From: TMED26 sp002694075 | GTDB taxonomy: Bacteria; Pseudomonadota; Alphaproteobacteria; Thalassobaculales; Thalassobaculaceae | Direction: 5' to 3' | Assembly: GCA_036160575.1 (NCBI GenBank) | Contig: JAYYDT010000028.1 | Coordinates: 9,315 to 73,314, forward strand | Length of the DNA stretch: 64,000 nt | In this document: positions 17,153 through 25,429 of the stretch, one piece after another | Numbering within the stretch: position 1 is the stretch's first letter | Layout: every line of letters begins with the position of its first letter | Made by a program: the position numbers and the translations under genes | Notes under the pieces: generated by a model | Seen by the model: only the letters and a program-made list of their open reading frames with translations | Databases searched by the model: none | Told to the model about the DNA's origin: nothing

Positions 17153-18687
17153 CAGAAGGTAAAGCTTTCTTGGGTGTCGCGCTTGGCCGGCTTGCGGCGG
17201 CGGGCGCTTGACGCCAGGCCGCTTTTGCGGCTGCCGTGGCGGTCCATGACGGCCGCCGCCTCGGCCCGGAATTCGGCGGTTTTGCGAACCGCGTAAATCC
17301 GTTCGCGGGCGGCCCGCGCGGCCGCCAAGTGGTCGACGATGGGGTGGGGATAATCGATCCCCAAACGGATTTGGGCGTCGGCCAATTCCAGCGGTGTCAG
17401 GCGCCAGGGTTCGTGAATCGCCGCGCCCGGCAGGGCGGCCAATTCCGGCACCCAGGCGCGGATGAACTCGCCGTCCGGGTCCTGGTCATGGGATTGTTTA
17501 ACCGGATTGTAGATGCGCACGGTGTTGATGCCGGTGGTGCCTGATTGCATTTGGCTCTGGCTCCAATGGATGCCGGGCTCGTAATCGCTAAACAGGCGCG
17601 CCAGATGCAGGCCGGGCGCCCGCCAATGCAGCCATAAATGCTGGGTCGCAAAGGCGGTCAGCATGGCGCGCATCCGAAAGTTGATCCACCCGGTGGCGAT
17701 CAGCGACCGCATGCACGCATCGATGAACGGCAGTCCGGTGCGGCCCGTAGCCCACGCCGCCAGGCGCTCGGCGTCATCGTTGTCGCGCAAACCGTCATAG
17801 CCGCGGTGCAGATTGACAATCTCCAGGTTTGGCGCGTCCTCAAGTTTTTGCATGAAATGGCAATGCCAATGCAAACGGCCGTTGAAGGCGGATAAGGCGC
17901 GCCGCCAGCGTGTCACCTCGGGGCCGGTTTCATCGCGCAGGCCAGCCATCCGCCGCCAGGTCGCCTGGGCCACTTCCCGCATTGACAGGGCGCCGGTCGC
18001 CAAATGCACCGATAGGCGCGAACAACTAACGTCGGCGGTGCGTGGGCTGGACATTTCCAAATGATAGGCGCGGCCACGATCATTTAGAAAACTATCCATC
18101 AGGGCGAGGGCCTGGGCCCGTCCACCGGCCTGTAATTGATCGCCGTCCGGCTCGTCGACCAGGCCGCGGGGTATTTTCGGCAGCGCCTCACCGGTGACCT
18201 CCGTGACCCCATCGGCGCCGGCCGGCGGCGGGGCCGCCGCCGCGGCCATCTGTCGGTCCCATTTACGCGCCCAGCCGTCGCGAGTCTTCAATCCGCGCAC
18301 CACGCCGTGTTGCCGGCTTTCGTGCCACGGCACCCGGTGGTCGCGGCACCAGGCGGCGATCTGGCGGTCGCGGGCGAAACTCCAGGCATTGCCGGTTTCC
18401 TGGTGGGACCACAGCCCCTCGATGGGCCGCGCCGCGTGGAGGGCGCTTAAGATCTCGGTGGCCTCGCCGGTGCGGATAACGAGGTTGAGATCGAGTCGCC
18501 GGAGATCGTCGGCGAGTTCCGCCAGCGCGGCGCGGACTTGCCGCCAGTGGCGCGCGGCCGCGTCGGGTTGGCGCCATAACATCGGTTCAACCATATACAA
18601 TGGCAAAACCGCGCCGGCGGCGCTTGCGGCGGCCAGTGGGGTATGATCGTGAAGGCGCAGATCGCGCTTGAACCAGACAACGTGCAC
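17152..18687 (-). CDS. Deoxyribodipyrimidine photolyase/cryptochrome family protein, FAD-binding
   Basis: A 511-residue photolyase. The N-terminal alpha/beta chromophore domain starts HVVWFKRDLRLHDH; the C-terminal FAD domain contains GRTGLPFIDACMR, the WINFRMR motif and the SDYEPGIHWSQ segment, with residues expected for FAD and DNA-lesion binding. These enzymes use blue light to split pyrimidine dimers. The GTG at 18685-18687 is chosen because GAGAGGA lies about 8 bases upstream and the family N-terminus begins exactly there. An ATG at 18709-18711 would add 8 residues but has no Shine-Dalgarno site. It is the first gene of a coupled operon with DUF2256 and DUF427. Confidence 0.9.
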   Translation of the reverse strand: MHVVWFKRDLRLHDHTPLAAASAAGAVLPLYMVEPMLWRQPDAAARHWRQVRAALAELADDLRRLDLNLVIRTGEATEILSALHAARPIEGLWSHQETGNAWSFARDRQIAAWCRDHRVPWHESRQHGVVRGLKTRDGWARKWDRQMAAAAAPPPAGADGVTEVTGEALPKIPRGLVDEPDGDQLQAGGRAQALALMDSFLNDRGRAYHLEMSSPRTADVSCSRLSVHLATGALSMREVAQATWRRMAGLRDETGPEVTRWRRALSAFNGRLHWHCHFMQKLEDAPNLEIVNLHRGYDGLRDNDDAERLAAWATGRTGLPFIDACMRSLIATGWINFRMRAMLTAFATQHLWLHWRAPGLHLARLFSDYEPGIHWSQSQMQSGTTGINTVRIYNPVKQSHDQDPDGEFIRAWVPELAALPGAAIHEPWRLTPLELADAQIRLGIDYPHPIVDHLAAARAARERIYAVRKTAEFRAEAAAVMDRHGSRKSGLASSARRRKPAKRDTQESFTF

Positions 18688-18772
18688 GGTGAAAATCCTC
18701 TCACCTTCCATACGCGCGGGTGGAAGATCCGGATGCGCCGGGGGTGGTGACAGGAGGTCGCAGTCGCCCGCC

Positions 18773-19096
18773 TCAGTCGCGGGGGAACGCTGGTTGAAAA
18801 TGATGGTGTGGGTAAAGGGTAAAGCCCTGGGCCTCGGCGCCGATGGAGACGCCGACATGTTGGCAAATCCGGTCTAACTGGCGCATCGATCGGGCACCGA
18901 AATTACGCTGCTTCAGCAGCATTTCACGCGGCATGAAGCTGAGTTCCTCCAGGCGCGGGTTTTGGGCCGTCATACGCGGGCCATGCAATTCGGCCAAGGC
19001 GCGGCGCACCGCCATTAACGTGCGATTGTTGATTTCACCTCGGGAAAATAGCTCGCCGATCGACGTTCTGGGCGTGAATTTATTGGCCTGGTTCAT
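18773..19096 (-). CDS. Stand-alone RNA polymerase alpha C-terminal-domain-like (helix-hairpin-helix) protein
   Basis: A 107-residue protein. Residues 46-83 (from NPRLEELSFMPRE through LLKQRNFGARSMRQLDRIC) resemble the helix-hairpin-helix core of the RNA polymerase alpha CTD, where a similar N(F/L)G(R/K)KS loop contacts DNA. No alpha N-terminal domain is present. The ATG at 19094-19096 is chosen because GGAAGGAG precedes it; the frame remains open upstream to 19405 but lacks a Shine-Dalgarno site and looks non-coding. The function is unknown; binding AT-rich DNA or a transcription factor is plausible by homology. The gene is 85 bases upstream of the photolyase gene on the same strand. Confidence 0.72.
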   Translation of the reverse strand: MNQANKFTPRTSIGELFSRGEINNRTLMAVRRALAELHGPRMTAQNPRLEELSFMPREMLLKQRNFGARSMRQLDRICQHVGVSIGAEAQGFTLYPHHHFQPAFPRD

Positions 19097-19615
19097 TGCC
19101 TGCTCCTTCCCCCCGTCGGCCCAGGCGATTTCCGCCTCCACAAAATTCGCCCGCCCCAAATTCGCCTTCGCGCTATGGGCTTTCCGATCATCTTGAATGG
19201 CCGCGTCCGCATTGTCCCAACCCGCGTTTTCGCGCGTTTCACGCTCCTTGTTCTTGTTCTGCACAAAGAAGTTTGACCGATGGCATGCCAAAAGGGTCAT
19301 CGCAAAGGTATAAAATCTGGATTTGACGCGCCTTTCATGACCGCTTGGATAAGAATAACTGATATAGATTTGTGCTTGCTCGCTGAACATAGTGTTTTTA
19401 TTCAAAATTTTTCCCTTTTTCTATCTAAAAATTATGTAATAGCCTATTATCTGATTTTTTTATAATTAAAATCTTTTAACTAAAACAATTGATTAAGGGG
19501 ATTTCAAGCCGATGGATGGAGGTTAAAATACAATTTTTTGTTGCTAATCTAAGGATACTGTCCTAAGTCAAGGTTGCGTAACACAAAACGATAAGAGTTA
19601 ACAAAGGAGCGCGAC
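19097..19615. other. 519-bp intergenic region with an AT-rich tract
   Basis: The gap separates the divergent alpha-CTD-like gene and the subtilase gene. Roughly 19370-19600 is strikingly AT-rich against GC-rich surroundings, with several A/T runs and a TATAAT at 19461-19466 on the plus strand. On the minus strand TTGTTT and TATAAA elements about 18 bases apart could drive the leftward gene. No complete promoter can be assigned with confidence and no convincing gene is seen. A good Shine-Dalgarno sequence (AAAGGAG) ends the region just before 19616. Confidence 0.6.
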
Positions 19616-20440
19616 ATGGCTGCAAATTTCACGGGAAAAGGGCATACGGTCGTGGTCGTAGATTCCGGCGCCGGGACCTACTACCATGAGAGCAATGTAA
19701 TTTATGATCACGACTTCGCCGATGGTGACGATGACGGCCGCGACCCCCGGATTTTCAGCCATGGGGCGCAGGTCGCCGATGTTGTGACCGATACCGCGGT
19801 CGACGCGCAGATCATTCACCTGAAGGTGTTCGAGGATTTCGCGAGCGGCGGCAAATTGGCCGATGTCGAAGCCGCCCTGCAGTGGGTCATCGCCAACGCC
19901 AACGCCTATGACGTGGCGGCGGTCAATCTTAGCATCGGCTACGGCGACGTGAATCAGCCGACCCAGACACAGCTCAGTGACGAGTTAAGCGCGATCAAGG
20001 TGGCCGGCATCGTCACCGTGGTTTCCAGCGGCAATGATGGCCGCGAGAACACCGCCGACGGCATTAATGTTTTGGCGGCCAATGACGACGTGATCGCGGT
20101 TGGCGCCTTGGACCGCGCCGAGACGGCCCGCGCCGCCTGGTCGCAACATGGCGACCTCTTGGACGTTTACGCGCCCGGTGAGGACGTGATGGTCGATATG
20201 CCGTGGTTTTACAGCGGCGAGAGAGCGGTCAGCGGCACCTCCTTCGCCGCTCCCAAGGTCGCCGGCGCGGTCGCCATTGTGCAGGAGGCGGCGATTTCGG
20301 AGTACGGCCAAGCCCTGTCGCCGAGCCAATTCGAATATCTGCTCTCGGTCAGCGCGCATGACGCCGTGGAAGGCGCCCCGGTGGTCGATATCGACGCGAT
20401 GGTCGCGTCGCTCCAGGACGGTTACGCCTTCATGGCCTAG
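19616..20440 (+). CDS. S8 family subtilisin-like serine protease without signal peptide
   Basis: A 274-residue subtilase. The catalytic triad is Asp16 in TVVVVDSG, His49 in SHGAQVADVV and Ser209 in SGTSFAAPKVAG; Asn140 in SSGNDG forms the oxyanion hole. The His motif departs from the usual HGTHVAG. There is no signal peptide, pro-domain or C-terminal secretion repeat; the protein starts directly with the catalytic fold, so it is either an intracellular subtilisin or exported by an unrecognised route. AAAGGAG lies before the ATG. It follows an AT-rich gap and ends at a strong hairpin. The substrate is unknown. Confidence 0.85.
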   Translation: MAANFTGKGHTVVVVDSGAGTYYHESNVIYDHDFADGDDDGRDPRIFSHGAQVADVVTDTAVDAQIIHLKVFEDFASGGKLADVEAALQWVIANANAYDVAAVNLSIGYGDVNQPTQTQLSDELSAIKVAGIVTVVSSGNDGRENTADGINVLAANDDVIAVGALDRAETARAAWSQHGDLLDVYAPGEDVMVDMPWFYSGERAVSGTSFAAPKVAGAVAIVQEAAISEYGQALSPSQFEYLLSVSAHDAVEGAPVVDIDAMVASLQDGYAFMA

Positions 20441-20443
20441 GCC

Positions 20444-20467
20444 GGCGGCCGGCGTGCGCCGGCCGCC
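20444..20467. terminator. Bidirectional terminator-like hairpin between convergent genes
   Basis: A perfect inverted repeat (GGCGGCCGGCG, two bases, CGCCGGCCGCC) lies between the convergent stops of the subtilase and the amidohydrolase. The stem is very GC-rich; there is only a short T tract, so termination efficiency is uncertain. Confidence 0.55.
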
Positions 20468-20480
20468 TTCATCGTCCGCC

Positions 20481-22196
20481 TCAGGCGGCCCGCTGGCCGC
20501 GCACCAATTGGCCGGGCAGGGCGCCGGTCGCCGCACCGTCGCGGTAGGTGGCCTGACCGGAAACGACGGTGGCGCGATAGCCCTCGGCGTTTTGCAGCAA
20601 ACGGCGCCCGCCGGCCGGCAAATCCTTGGCCACATAGGGACGGCCGAAATCAACCTTGTCCCAGTCGATGACGTTAAGATCCCCCTTCAGGCCGACCGCC
20701 AACCGGCCGCGGTCGCCCAGACCGGCGGCGGCGGCGGTGTCCGAGGTCAAGCGGCGGATAATCTCGGGCATCTCGAAACGGCCGCGCTCACGCCCCCAAT
20801 AGGACATCAGCCAGGTTGGGAAGCCGGCGTCGATGATAAAGCCGACATGGGCGCCGCCATCGCCCAACCCCATAATGGCGTTGCGGTCGGAGAGCATGGC
20901 TTCGGGCGTGGTCATGTCGCGGTTGGCGTAATTGACCAGTGGCGCGTAGATGAAGTTACGACCGCCGTCCTCAACGACGATGTCATAGGCCACCTCCGGC
21001 GCGCTTCGGCCCTCGCGGGCGGCCATCGCGCTGATCGACTGGTCGGCCGCCGGCTCGTAGCAGGGCGGGTTACCGAACCGGTACATCTGATCGTAGGAAA
21101 TCCGATTAATCAGCGGAAAGGTGCTGCCGGCGACCGGGTCCTCGGACAGGATTTGTCGGCGCACCTCAGGGTCGGACATGGCGGCGGCGCGCTCGGCGAC
21201 GGGCAGGGCGGCCAGCTTTTTATAGGTCGGCGTGCCGGAAAACGGGTTTTGGCTGCCTTGTAGGCCCAGCAGAATGCCAATTGGCCGCGGCGCGACCACG
21301 GGGCGGATCGACAGACCATCGTCGATCGCCTCGCCGGCCAGACGCAGCAAGTCCCGCCAAAAAGTGGTGCGGTCATGGCGCTGGGTCAGCGAGAAAACGG
21401 CGGTGCGGCCGCTTTGTTCGATCACCCGGCGCAGCATGGCGAATTCGGTCTCGGGATCGGGCGCGTTCCAGTCGGAGACGATTTCCAAAAAGCCGGCGCC
21501 GGCATCGGCCATGCCCATGGCGATACCGGTCAACTCATCCTCATGGGCGCGCAGGGTCGGTGTGTAATCGCCTTTCAGGGTCTTATGGCTGACCGTGCGC
21601 GAGGTGGAAAATCCAAAGGCGCCGGCGTCGATAGCCTGCCGGGTGATGGCGCGCATTTGGGCGATATCCTCGGCCGTCGCCGCCTCGTGGCGGATGGCCC
21701 GGTCGCCCATGACGAAGACCCGCACGGCGGCGTGCGGCAGCAAGGCGCAGACATCGACATCGCGCGGCCCGGACTCCAAAGCGTCAAGATATTCGGCGAA
21801 GCTTTCCCAGCGCCAATCCAACCCCTCGTGCATGACCGCGCCGGGGATATCCTCAACGCCTTCCATCAACTCGACCAGTTTGATGCGGTCCTCGGCGCGG
21901 CAGGGCGCGAAGCCGACGCCACAATTGCCCATCACCACGCTGGTCACCCCATGCCATGCCGAGGGCGCGAGATGTTTGTCCCAAATCGCCTGACCGTCGT
22001 AATGGGTATGAATATCGACGAAGCCCGGTGTGACGATGCAGCCGCCGGCGTCGATCTCCTCGGTGCCGCTACCGTGAACCTGGCCGATGGCGCTTATTTT
22101 GCCATTGTCGATGGCGATGTCGCCGTCGATTGGGGCGCTGCCGGTGCCGTCGACGAGGGTGCCGTTGCGCACCACCAGATCATGTGACTTGCTCAT
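20481..22196 (-). CDS. D-aminoacylase-like amidohydrolase family protein
   Basis: A 571-residue metal-dependent amidohydrolase related to N-acyl-D-amino-acid deacylases. The small beta-sandwich precedes TPGFVDIHTHYDGQ, whose HTH binds metal. Further typical segments are TSVVMGNCGVGFAP and GLGDGGAHVGFIID near the C-terminus. Family members release free D-amino acids or hydrolyse related amides or cyclic compounds in the cytoplasm. The ATG overlaps the upstream CoA-transferase stop as ATGA (22193-22196), so the two are co-translated. The cluster continues with a cupin and an Ldh-type dehydrogenase; the true substrate is unknown. Confidence 0.9.
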   Translation of the reverse strand: MSKSHDLVVRNGTLVDGTGSAPIDGDIAIDNGKISAIGQVHGSGTEEIDAGGCIVTPGFVDIHTHYDGQAIWDKHLAPSAWHGVTSVVMGNCGVGFAPCRAEDRIKLVELMEGVEDIPGAVMHEGLDWRWESFAEYLDALESGPRDVDVCALLPHAAVRVFVMGDRAIRHEAATAEDIAQMRAITRQAIDAGAFGFSTSRTVSHKTLKGDYTPTLRAHEDELTGIAMGMADAGAGFLEIVSDWNAPDPETEFAMLRRVIEQSGRTAVFSLTQRHDRTTFWRDLLRLAGEAIDDGLSIRPVVAPRPIGILLGLQGSQNPFSGTPTYKKLAALPVAERAAAMSDPEVRRQILSEDPVAGSTFPLINRISYDQMYRFGNPPCYEPAADQSISAMAAREGRSAPEVAYDIVVEDGGRNFIYAPLVNYANRDMTTPEAMLSDRNAIMGLGDGGAHVGFIIDAGFPTWLMSYWGRERGRFEMPEIIRRLTSDTAAAAGLGDRGRLAVGLKGDLNVIDWDKVDFGRPYVAKDLPAGGRRLLQNAEGYRATVVSGQATYRDGAATGALPGQLVRGQRAA

Positions 22197-23467
22197 TTCG
22201 GGGCTCCTTTCTCGGCGGCGAACGGCCGCGTTTCGTCAGCTTGCCGGACCACACCGGCGCCAAGCAAGCGATCAATTTCTTCGGCGGGGTAACCAATCTC
22301 GGTTAAAATCTCGCGCGAGTGCTGGCCCAGCGCCGGGGCGGCGCCGGGGGGACGCTTTTCCACCCCCTCCATGAACACCGGCGAGCCGATCGTCGGGCCG
22401 CTCACCGGCCCGTCGGCGGCCATTTCGACAATCGCCCCGGCGTGCCGCATTTGCGGGTCGTCGGCCAGGTCATCGACTTTGCCGACCACGCCGAAGGTGA
22501 TGCCATGGGCGCTGAGGCAGGCGCGCCAGTGGGCCCAGTCATGTTGCAGGAACATCGCGTCCAGAATTTCGGTCAGCGCCTGGGCGTTTTGGCGGCGGCT
22601 GGCGCTGTCGGCGAAGCGCGGGTCGGCCAGTAATTCAGGCCGCTCGACGGCGTTGAAAAATGGTTCGGCCTGGCGCTCTTCGTTGAGCAGGGCGAGAATG
22701 AACCAGCGACCGTCGGCGCAGCGATAATGGTTGGCCAGCGCATTGGTCGCGAAATCGCGGTGCGGCCGGATCGTCACCTCGGCGCCGGCCAGTTTGGCCT
22801 GGGCGTAAAAGGCGTTCATCCACACCCCGTTGCTGACCAGGGAGGTCGACACCTGGCCGCCCTCGCCGGTGCGCTCGCGGCGCAGCAGGCCCATGGCGAT
22901 CGCCGCCATCAATGACACCCCGGTCGGATGATCGCCCATGCCGGGCAGGGAGCGGGTGGGGGTGGCGTCGGGGGCCGGGCGCACCAAATCCATCAATCCG
23001 GTCCGCGCCCACAGGGCGGTGGAATCAAAGCCGGTGGTGTCGGCCTCCGGGCCGGTCTCGCCATAGGCGGTCAGCGAGGCGTAAACCAGCCGGCGGTTCA
23101 GCGGCGCCAAATCGGCATGGGTCAGCCCGAGTTTGCGGCGCGCCGGGCCGGGCAAATTGGTCACGAAGACATCGGCGCTTTCAACCAGCTTGTGGAGAAT
23201 CGCCCGCCCTTCGTCATGGGTGAGGTCCAGACACAACCCGCGCTTGCTGCGATTATCGACTTCCCAGGCGTAGTCGCGGTCACTGACCGGCATGCCGGGC
23301 ATAGTGTGCAAGCGCCGGCAGCCGTCGCCGGCCGGCGCCTCAATTTTGATCACATCGGCACCGAAATCAGCCAAGATCGTGGCCGCCACCGGCGCCGCGA
23401 TATAGCTCGCCACATCCAGCACACGGATGCCGGCGAGCGGCAGATCGGCCGCGTTTTCCGCACTCAT
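22193..23467 (-). CDS. CaiB/BaiF family CoA-transferase
   Basis: A 424-residue class III CoA-transferase, a paralogue of the one at 12566. The N-terminal LAGIRVLDVASYIAAP and FGADVIKIEAP segments and the YAWEVDNRSKRGLCLDL region are typical. The probable nucleophilic Asp is in GMGDHPTGVSLM. An upstream AAGGCGG may serve as ribosome binding site. It is coupled to the downstream amidohydrolase and preceded by a cupin gene 11 bases away, indicating one catabolic operon for an unidentified acid. Confidence 0.92.
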   Translation of the reverse strand: MSAENAADLPLAGIRVLDVASYIAAPVAATILADFGADVIKIEAPAGDGCRRLHTMPGMPVSDRDYAWEVDNRSKRGLCLDLTHDEGRAILHKLVESADVFVTNLPGPARRKLGLTHADLAPLNRRLVYASLTAYGETGPEADTTGFDSTALWARTGLMDLVRPAPDATPTRSLPGMGDHPTGVSLMAAIAMGLLRRERTGEGGQVSTSLVSNGVWMNAFYAQAKLAGAEVTIRPHRDFATNALANHYRCADGRWFILALLNEERQAEPFFNAVERPELLADPRFADSASRRQNAQALTEILDAMFLQHDWAHWRACLSAHGITFGVVGKVDDLADDPQMRHAGAIVEMAADGPVSGPTIGSPVFMEGVEKRPPGAAPALGQHSREILTEIGYPAEEIDRLLGAGVVRQADETRPFAAEKGAPK

Positions 23468-23478
23468 ATGGAACCGCC

Positions 23479-23898
23479 TTAGCCGCTGGCCTCGGCCCCT
23501 TGCGGCGGGTCGACGACGCGGGTTTTGAAGTCGGCCGGGGCGACGATTTCAAGGACCTCGAAATCCTCCGAACAGGCGATTTCGCGATGCGGTATCATCG
23601 GAATTTGCAAGATGTGGTCGCCCTTACGGATGGTTTTCTCGCCCTGGCCGGCGTATTCGAACGTCGCCCAGCCGTTAAGCACGTAGACGAATTGAAAATC
23701 GCATTCGTGGATGTGCCATTGCTGAACCTCGTCCGGGTTCTTGCGGCCGTTGGCGCGGATCACATGGGCGATGTAGTCGCCGTTGGTGGCGTCTTTGGTG
23801 CCCAGGTCGCGGTAATCGAAGATGTCGCGCAGTCCCGGTTCCCACGCTGCGTCGGCGGCGACATGATGGATGAAATCCCAAGCTTTGCCCGTGCTCAT
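23479..23898 (-). CDS. Cupin domain-containing protein
   Basis: A 139-residue single-domain cupin. The first cupin motif contains WHIHECDFQFVYVLNG (metal-binding histidines and Glu), and the second contains GDHILQIPMIPHRE. It is small, cytoplasmic and without extra domains, so it could be a dioxygenase, isomerase or ligand-binding accessory. It starts the operon with the CoA-transferase and amidohydrolase, being separated from the transferase by 11 bases. The Ldh-type gene upstream is about 100 bases away on the same strand. Confidence 0.87.
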   Translation of the reverse strand: MSTGKAWDFIHHVAADAAWEPGLRDIFDYRDLGTKDATNGDYIAHVIRANGRKNPDEVQQWHIHECDFQFVYVLNGWATFEYAGQGEKTIRKGDHILQIPMIPHREIACSEDFEVLEIVAPADFKTRVVDPPQGAEASG

Positions 23899-23996
23899 AA
23901 CAACCCTACCCGTTCCCTTTGATTGACTGTTATGGGTGAATTCAACACCGCCGCGCGCGAAATTGGAAGCCCCGCCTTGGGCGGCCGCGCGGCGAG

Positions 23997-25013
23997 CTAA
24001 CCCGTGCGTCCTCCAAGGGCGCGAATTTTTTCGTGGAGGGCGCCTGGAATGGTGACGCCCGTACGCTGGCTTTGGGCGCGATTGGCGCGTCGGCGGTCAC
24101 CGGGCAGGCGGGTTCCCTCGATGGCCAAGAGTTCGGCGAAAAAGCCTTCGCTATGGGCCGCCCAATCCTCGCCGCCGAGGCGCGCCGGGTCGATGGCCAA
24201 AAGGAATTCGCCGCCGCGCGGGGGGCCGCCGTCCCGGTTGTCATGGGCCGCCGCCTCGAAGCTGAAACGCTCCCCGATCAGGCCGGCGGCCAACAGCTCG
24301 ATCATCATGGCGATGCCGGCACCCTTGTAGCCGCCAAAGGGCAGCAGCATGCCGCCGTCGATAATCGCCTGCGCGTCGGTGGTCGGTTGGCCGTCACGAT
24401 CAAGGCCGGTGCCCGCCGGCACCGCGTGGCCTTCGCGCGCGGCCACCATCACCTCGCCGCGCGCCATCGACGCCGACGCCATGTCAAAGACCATCGGCTC
24501 GCCCCCCGGGCGCGGCCAACCGAAGGCCATCGGATTGGTGCCGTAAAACGGCTTGGCGCCGCCCGCCGGCGGCATCGCCGGCATGTAGGCGGTACAGGCG
24601 AAGGCGCAATAGCCCGCGCTGGCGAGCGGTTCGATCTCCACCCACAGGGCGCCGAAATGGTGCGCGCGCACCAGGGCCATCATCGCCATGCCATGGTCTT
24701 TGACCGCCGCCAATAGCGGCGCGCGACCGGCGCTGAGGGCCAGCGGCGCGAAGCCGCCGCCGGCGTCGACCCGCAGCATGCTGGGGCCGGCGGTGGTGAC
24801 TGTCGGTTGGGCGTGGCCATCGACCTTGCCGCTGTCAAGAGCGGCGACATAGCCGGGCAACCGCATCAGGCCATGGCTATGGCAGCCATCGCGCTCGGCC
24901 TGGGTGATGGTGTCGGCGACAGCCTGGGCGTTGGCGGCGTCGCAGCCATGGGCGGCCAGGCAACTGCGCGCCAGCGTGGCAACCTCGTCGAGGCTGAGTT
25001 TGATATCGTCCAT
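23997..25013 (-). CDS. Ldh family oxidoreductase (malate/L-lactate/ureidoglycolate dehydrogenase type)
   Basis: A 338-residue member of the NAD(P)-dependent Ldh2/MDH2 family, which oxidises 2-hydroxy acids such as malate, sulfolactate or ureidoglycolate. Diagnostic segments are the GCHSHGLMRLPGYV motif near residue 46, the FYGTNPMAFGWPRP nucleotide region and PFGGYKGAGIAMMIELLAAG. The ATG at 25011-25013 is favoured because AGGGGA lies 9 bases upstream; an ATG at 25022 is too close to that site. Together with the following cupin/CoA-transferase/amidohydrolase genes it suggests catabolism of an N-substituted hydroxy or amino acid. Confidence 0.88.
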   Translation of the reverse strand: MDDIKLSLDEVATLARSCLAAHGCDAANAQAVADTITQAERDGCHSHGLMRLPGYVAALDSGKVDGHAQPTVTTAGPSMLRVDAGGGFAPLALSAGRAPLLAAVKDHGMAMMALVRAHHFGALWVEIEPLASAGYCAFACTAYMPAMPPAGGAKPFYGTNPMAFGWPRPGGEPMVFDMASASMARGEVMVAAREGHAVPAGTGLDRDGQPTTDAQAIIDGGMLLPFGGYKGAGIAMMIELLAAGLIGERFSFEAAAHDNRDGGPPRGGEFLLAIDPARLGGEDWAAHSEGFFAELLAIEGTRLPGDRRRANRAQSQRTGVTIPGALHEKIRALGGRTG

Positions 25014-25132
25014 GGGTCCCATTCCCCTGTTTTTTGGCCGTGTTCATGGCATTTGATCGGTGCCGGTTTCAGCCACCTTGCCAGGCCGGCGGGGCGACTG
25101 GCAATGTAAAGCGGGGTGCGGCGCCTGTGCGG

Positions 25133-25161
25133 TTGACAGGCGGCACCTGGCGGCTTACTTT
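25133..25161 (+). promoter_or_regulatory. Strong sigma-70 promoter of rpmJ
   Basis: A perfect TTGACA (25133-25138) and TACTTT (25156-25161) are spaced by exactly 17 bases. Transcription would begin near 25168, leaving about 31 bases before the rpmJ start at 25199. This fits a highly expressed ribosomal protein gene. Confidence 0.75.
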
Positions 25162-25198
25162 CCGGCGCTTCAACCCAGACATGTCGCGGGTCGCCGTT

Positions 25199-25324
25199 AT
25201 GAAAGTCGCCAACTCGATCAAAACGCTGAAAAAGCGCCACAAGGATTGCCGTGTTATTCGCCGCAAAGGGCGCATTTTTGTGATCAACAAAACCAACCCG
25301 CGTTTTAAGGCCCGCCAGGGTTAA
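25199..25324 (+). CDS. rpmJ: 50S ribosomal protein L36, zinc-independent type
   Basis: A 41-residue protein matching the longer L36 variant of alphaproteobacteria: MKVANSIKTLKKRHKDC at the start and VINKTNPRFKARQG at the end. It carries a single cysteine and lacks the four-ligand zinc ribbon of classical L36, placing it with the C-minus (YkgO-like) form. In-frame codons upstream (including an ATG at 25181) are not needed, since the family N-terminus is exactly MKV. It is a monocistronic unit with its own strong promoter and terminator. Confidence 0.95.
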   Translation: MKVANSIKTLKKRHKDCRVIRRKGRIFVINKTNPRFKARQG

Positions 25325-25346
25325 CAACGCCGGATATTTGGGGTTC

Positions 25347-25373
25347 GGCGGCCTTTCAACGGCCGCCTTTTTA
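25347..25373 (+). terminator. Intrinsic terminator of rpmJ
   Basis: A perfect 7-bp GC stem (GGCGGCC and GGCCGCC around a TTTCAAC loop, 25347-25367) is followed directly by a run of five T residues, 23 bases after the rpmJ stop. It is the clearest Rho-independent terminator in the window. Confidence 0.85.
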
Positions 25374-25429
25374 TTGCACAGCCGCGGCGCCGGCGCGATA
25401 GCTGAGGGCGGCGGCAAGGGTGGTGAAAC

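Noticed and set aside
19097..19405. In-frame N-terminal extension of the alpha-CTD-like gene (to 210 codons)
   Set aside because: The possible starts near 19388-19405 lack a Shine-Dalgarno site and the added sequence lies partly in AT-rich DNA; GGAAGGAG before 19096 marks a clear start.
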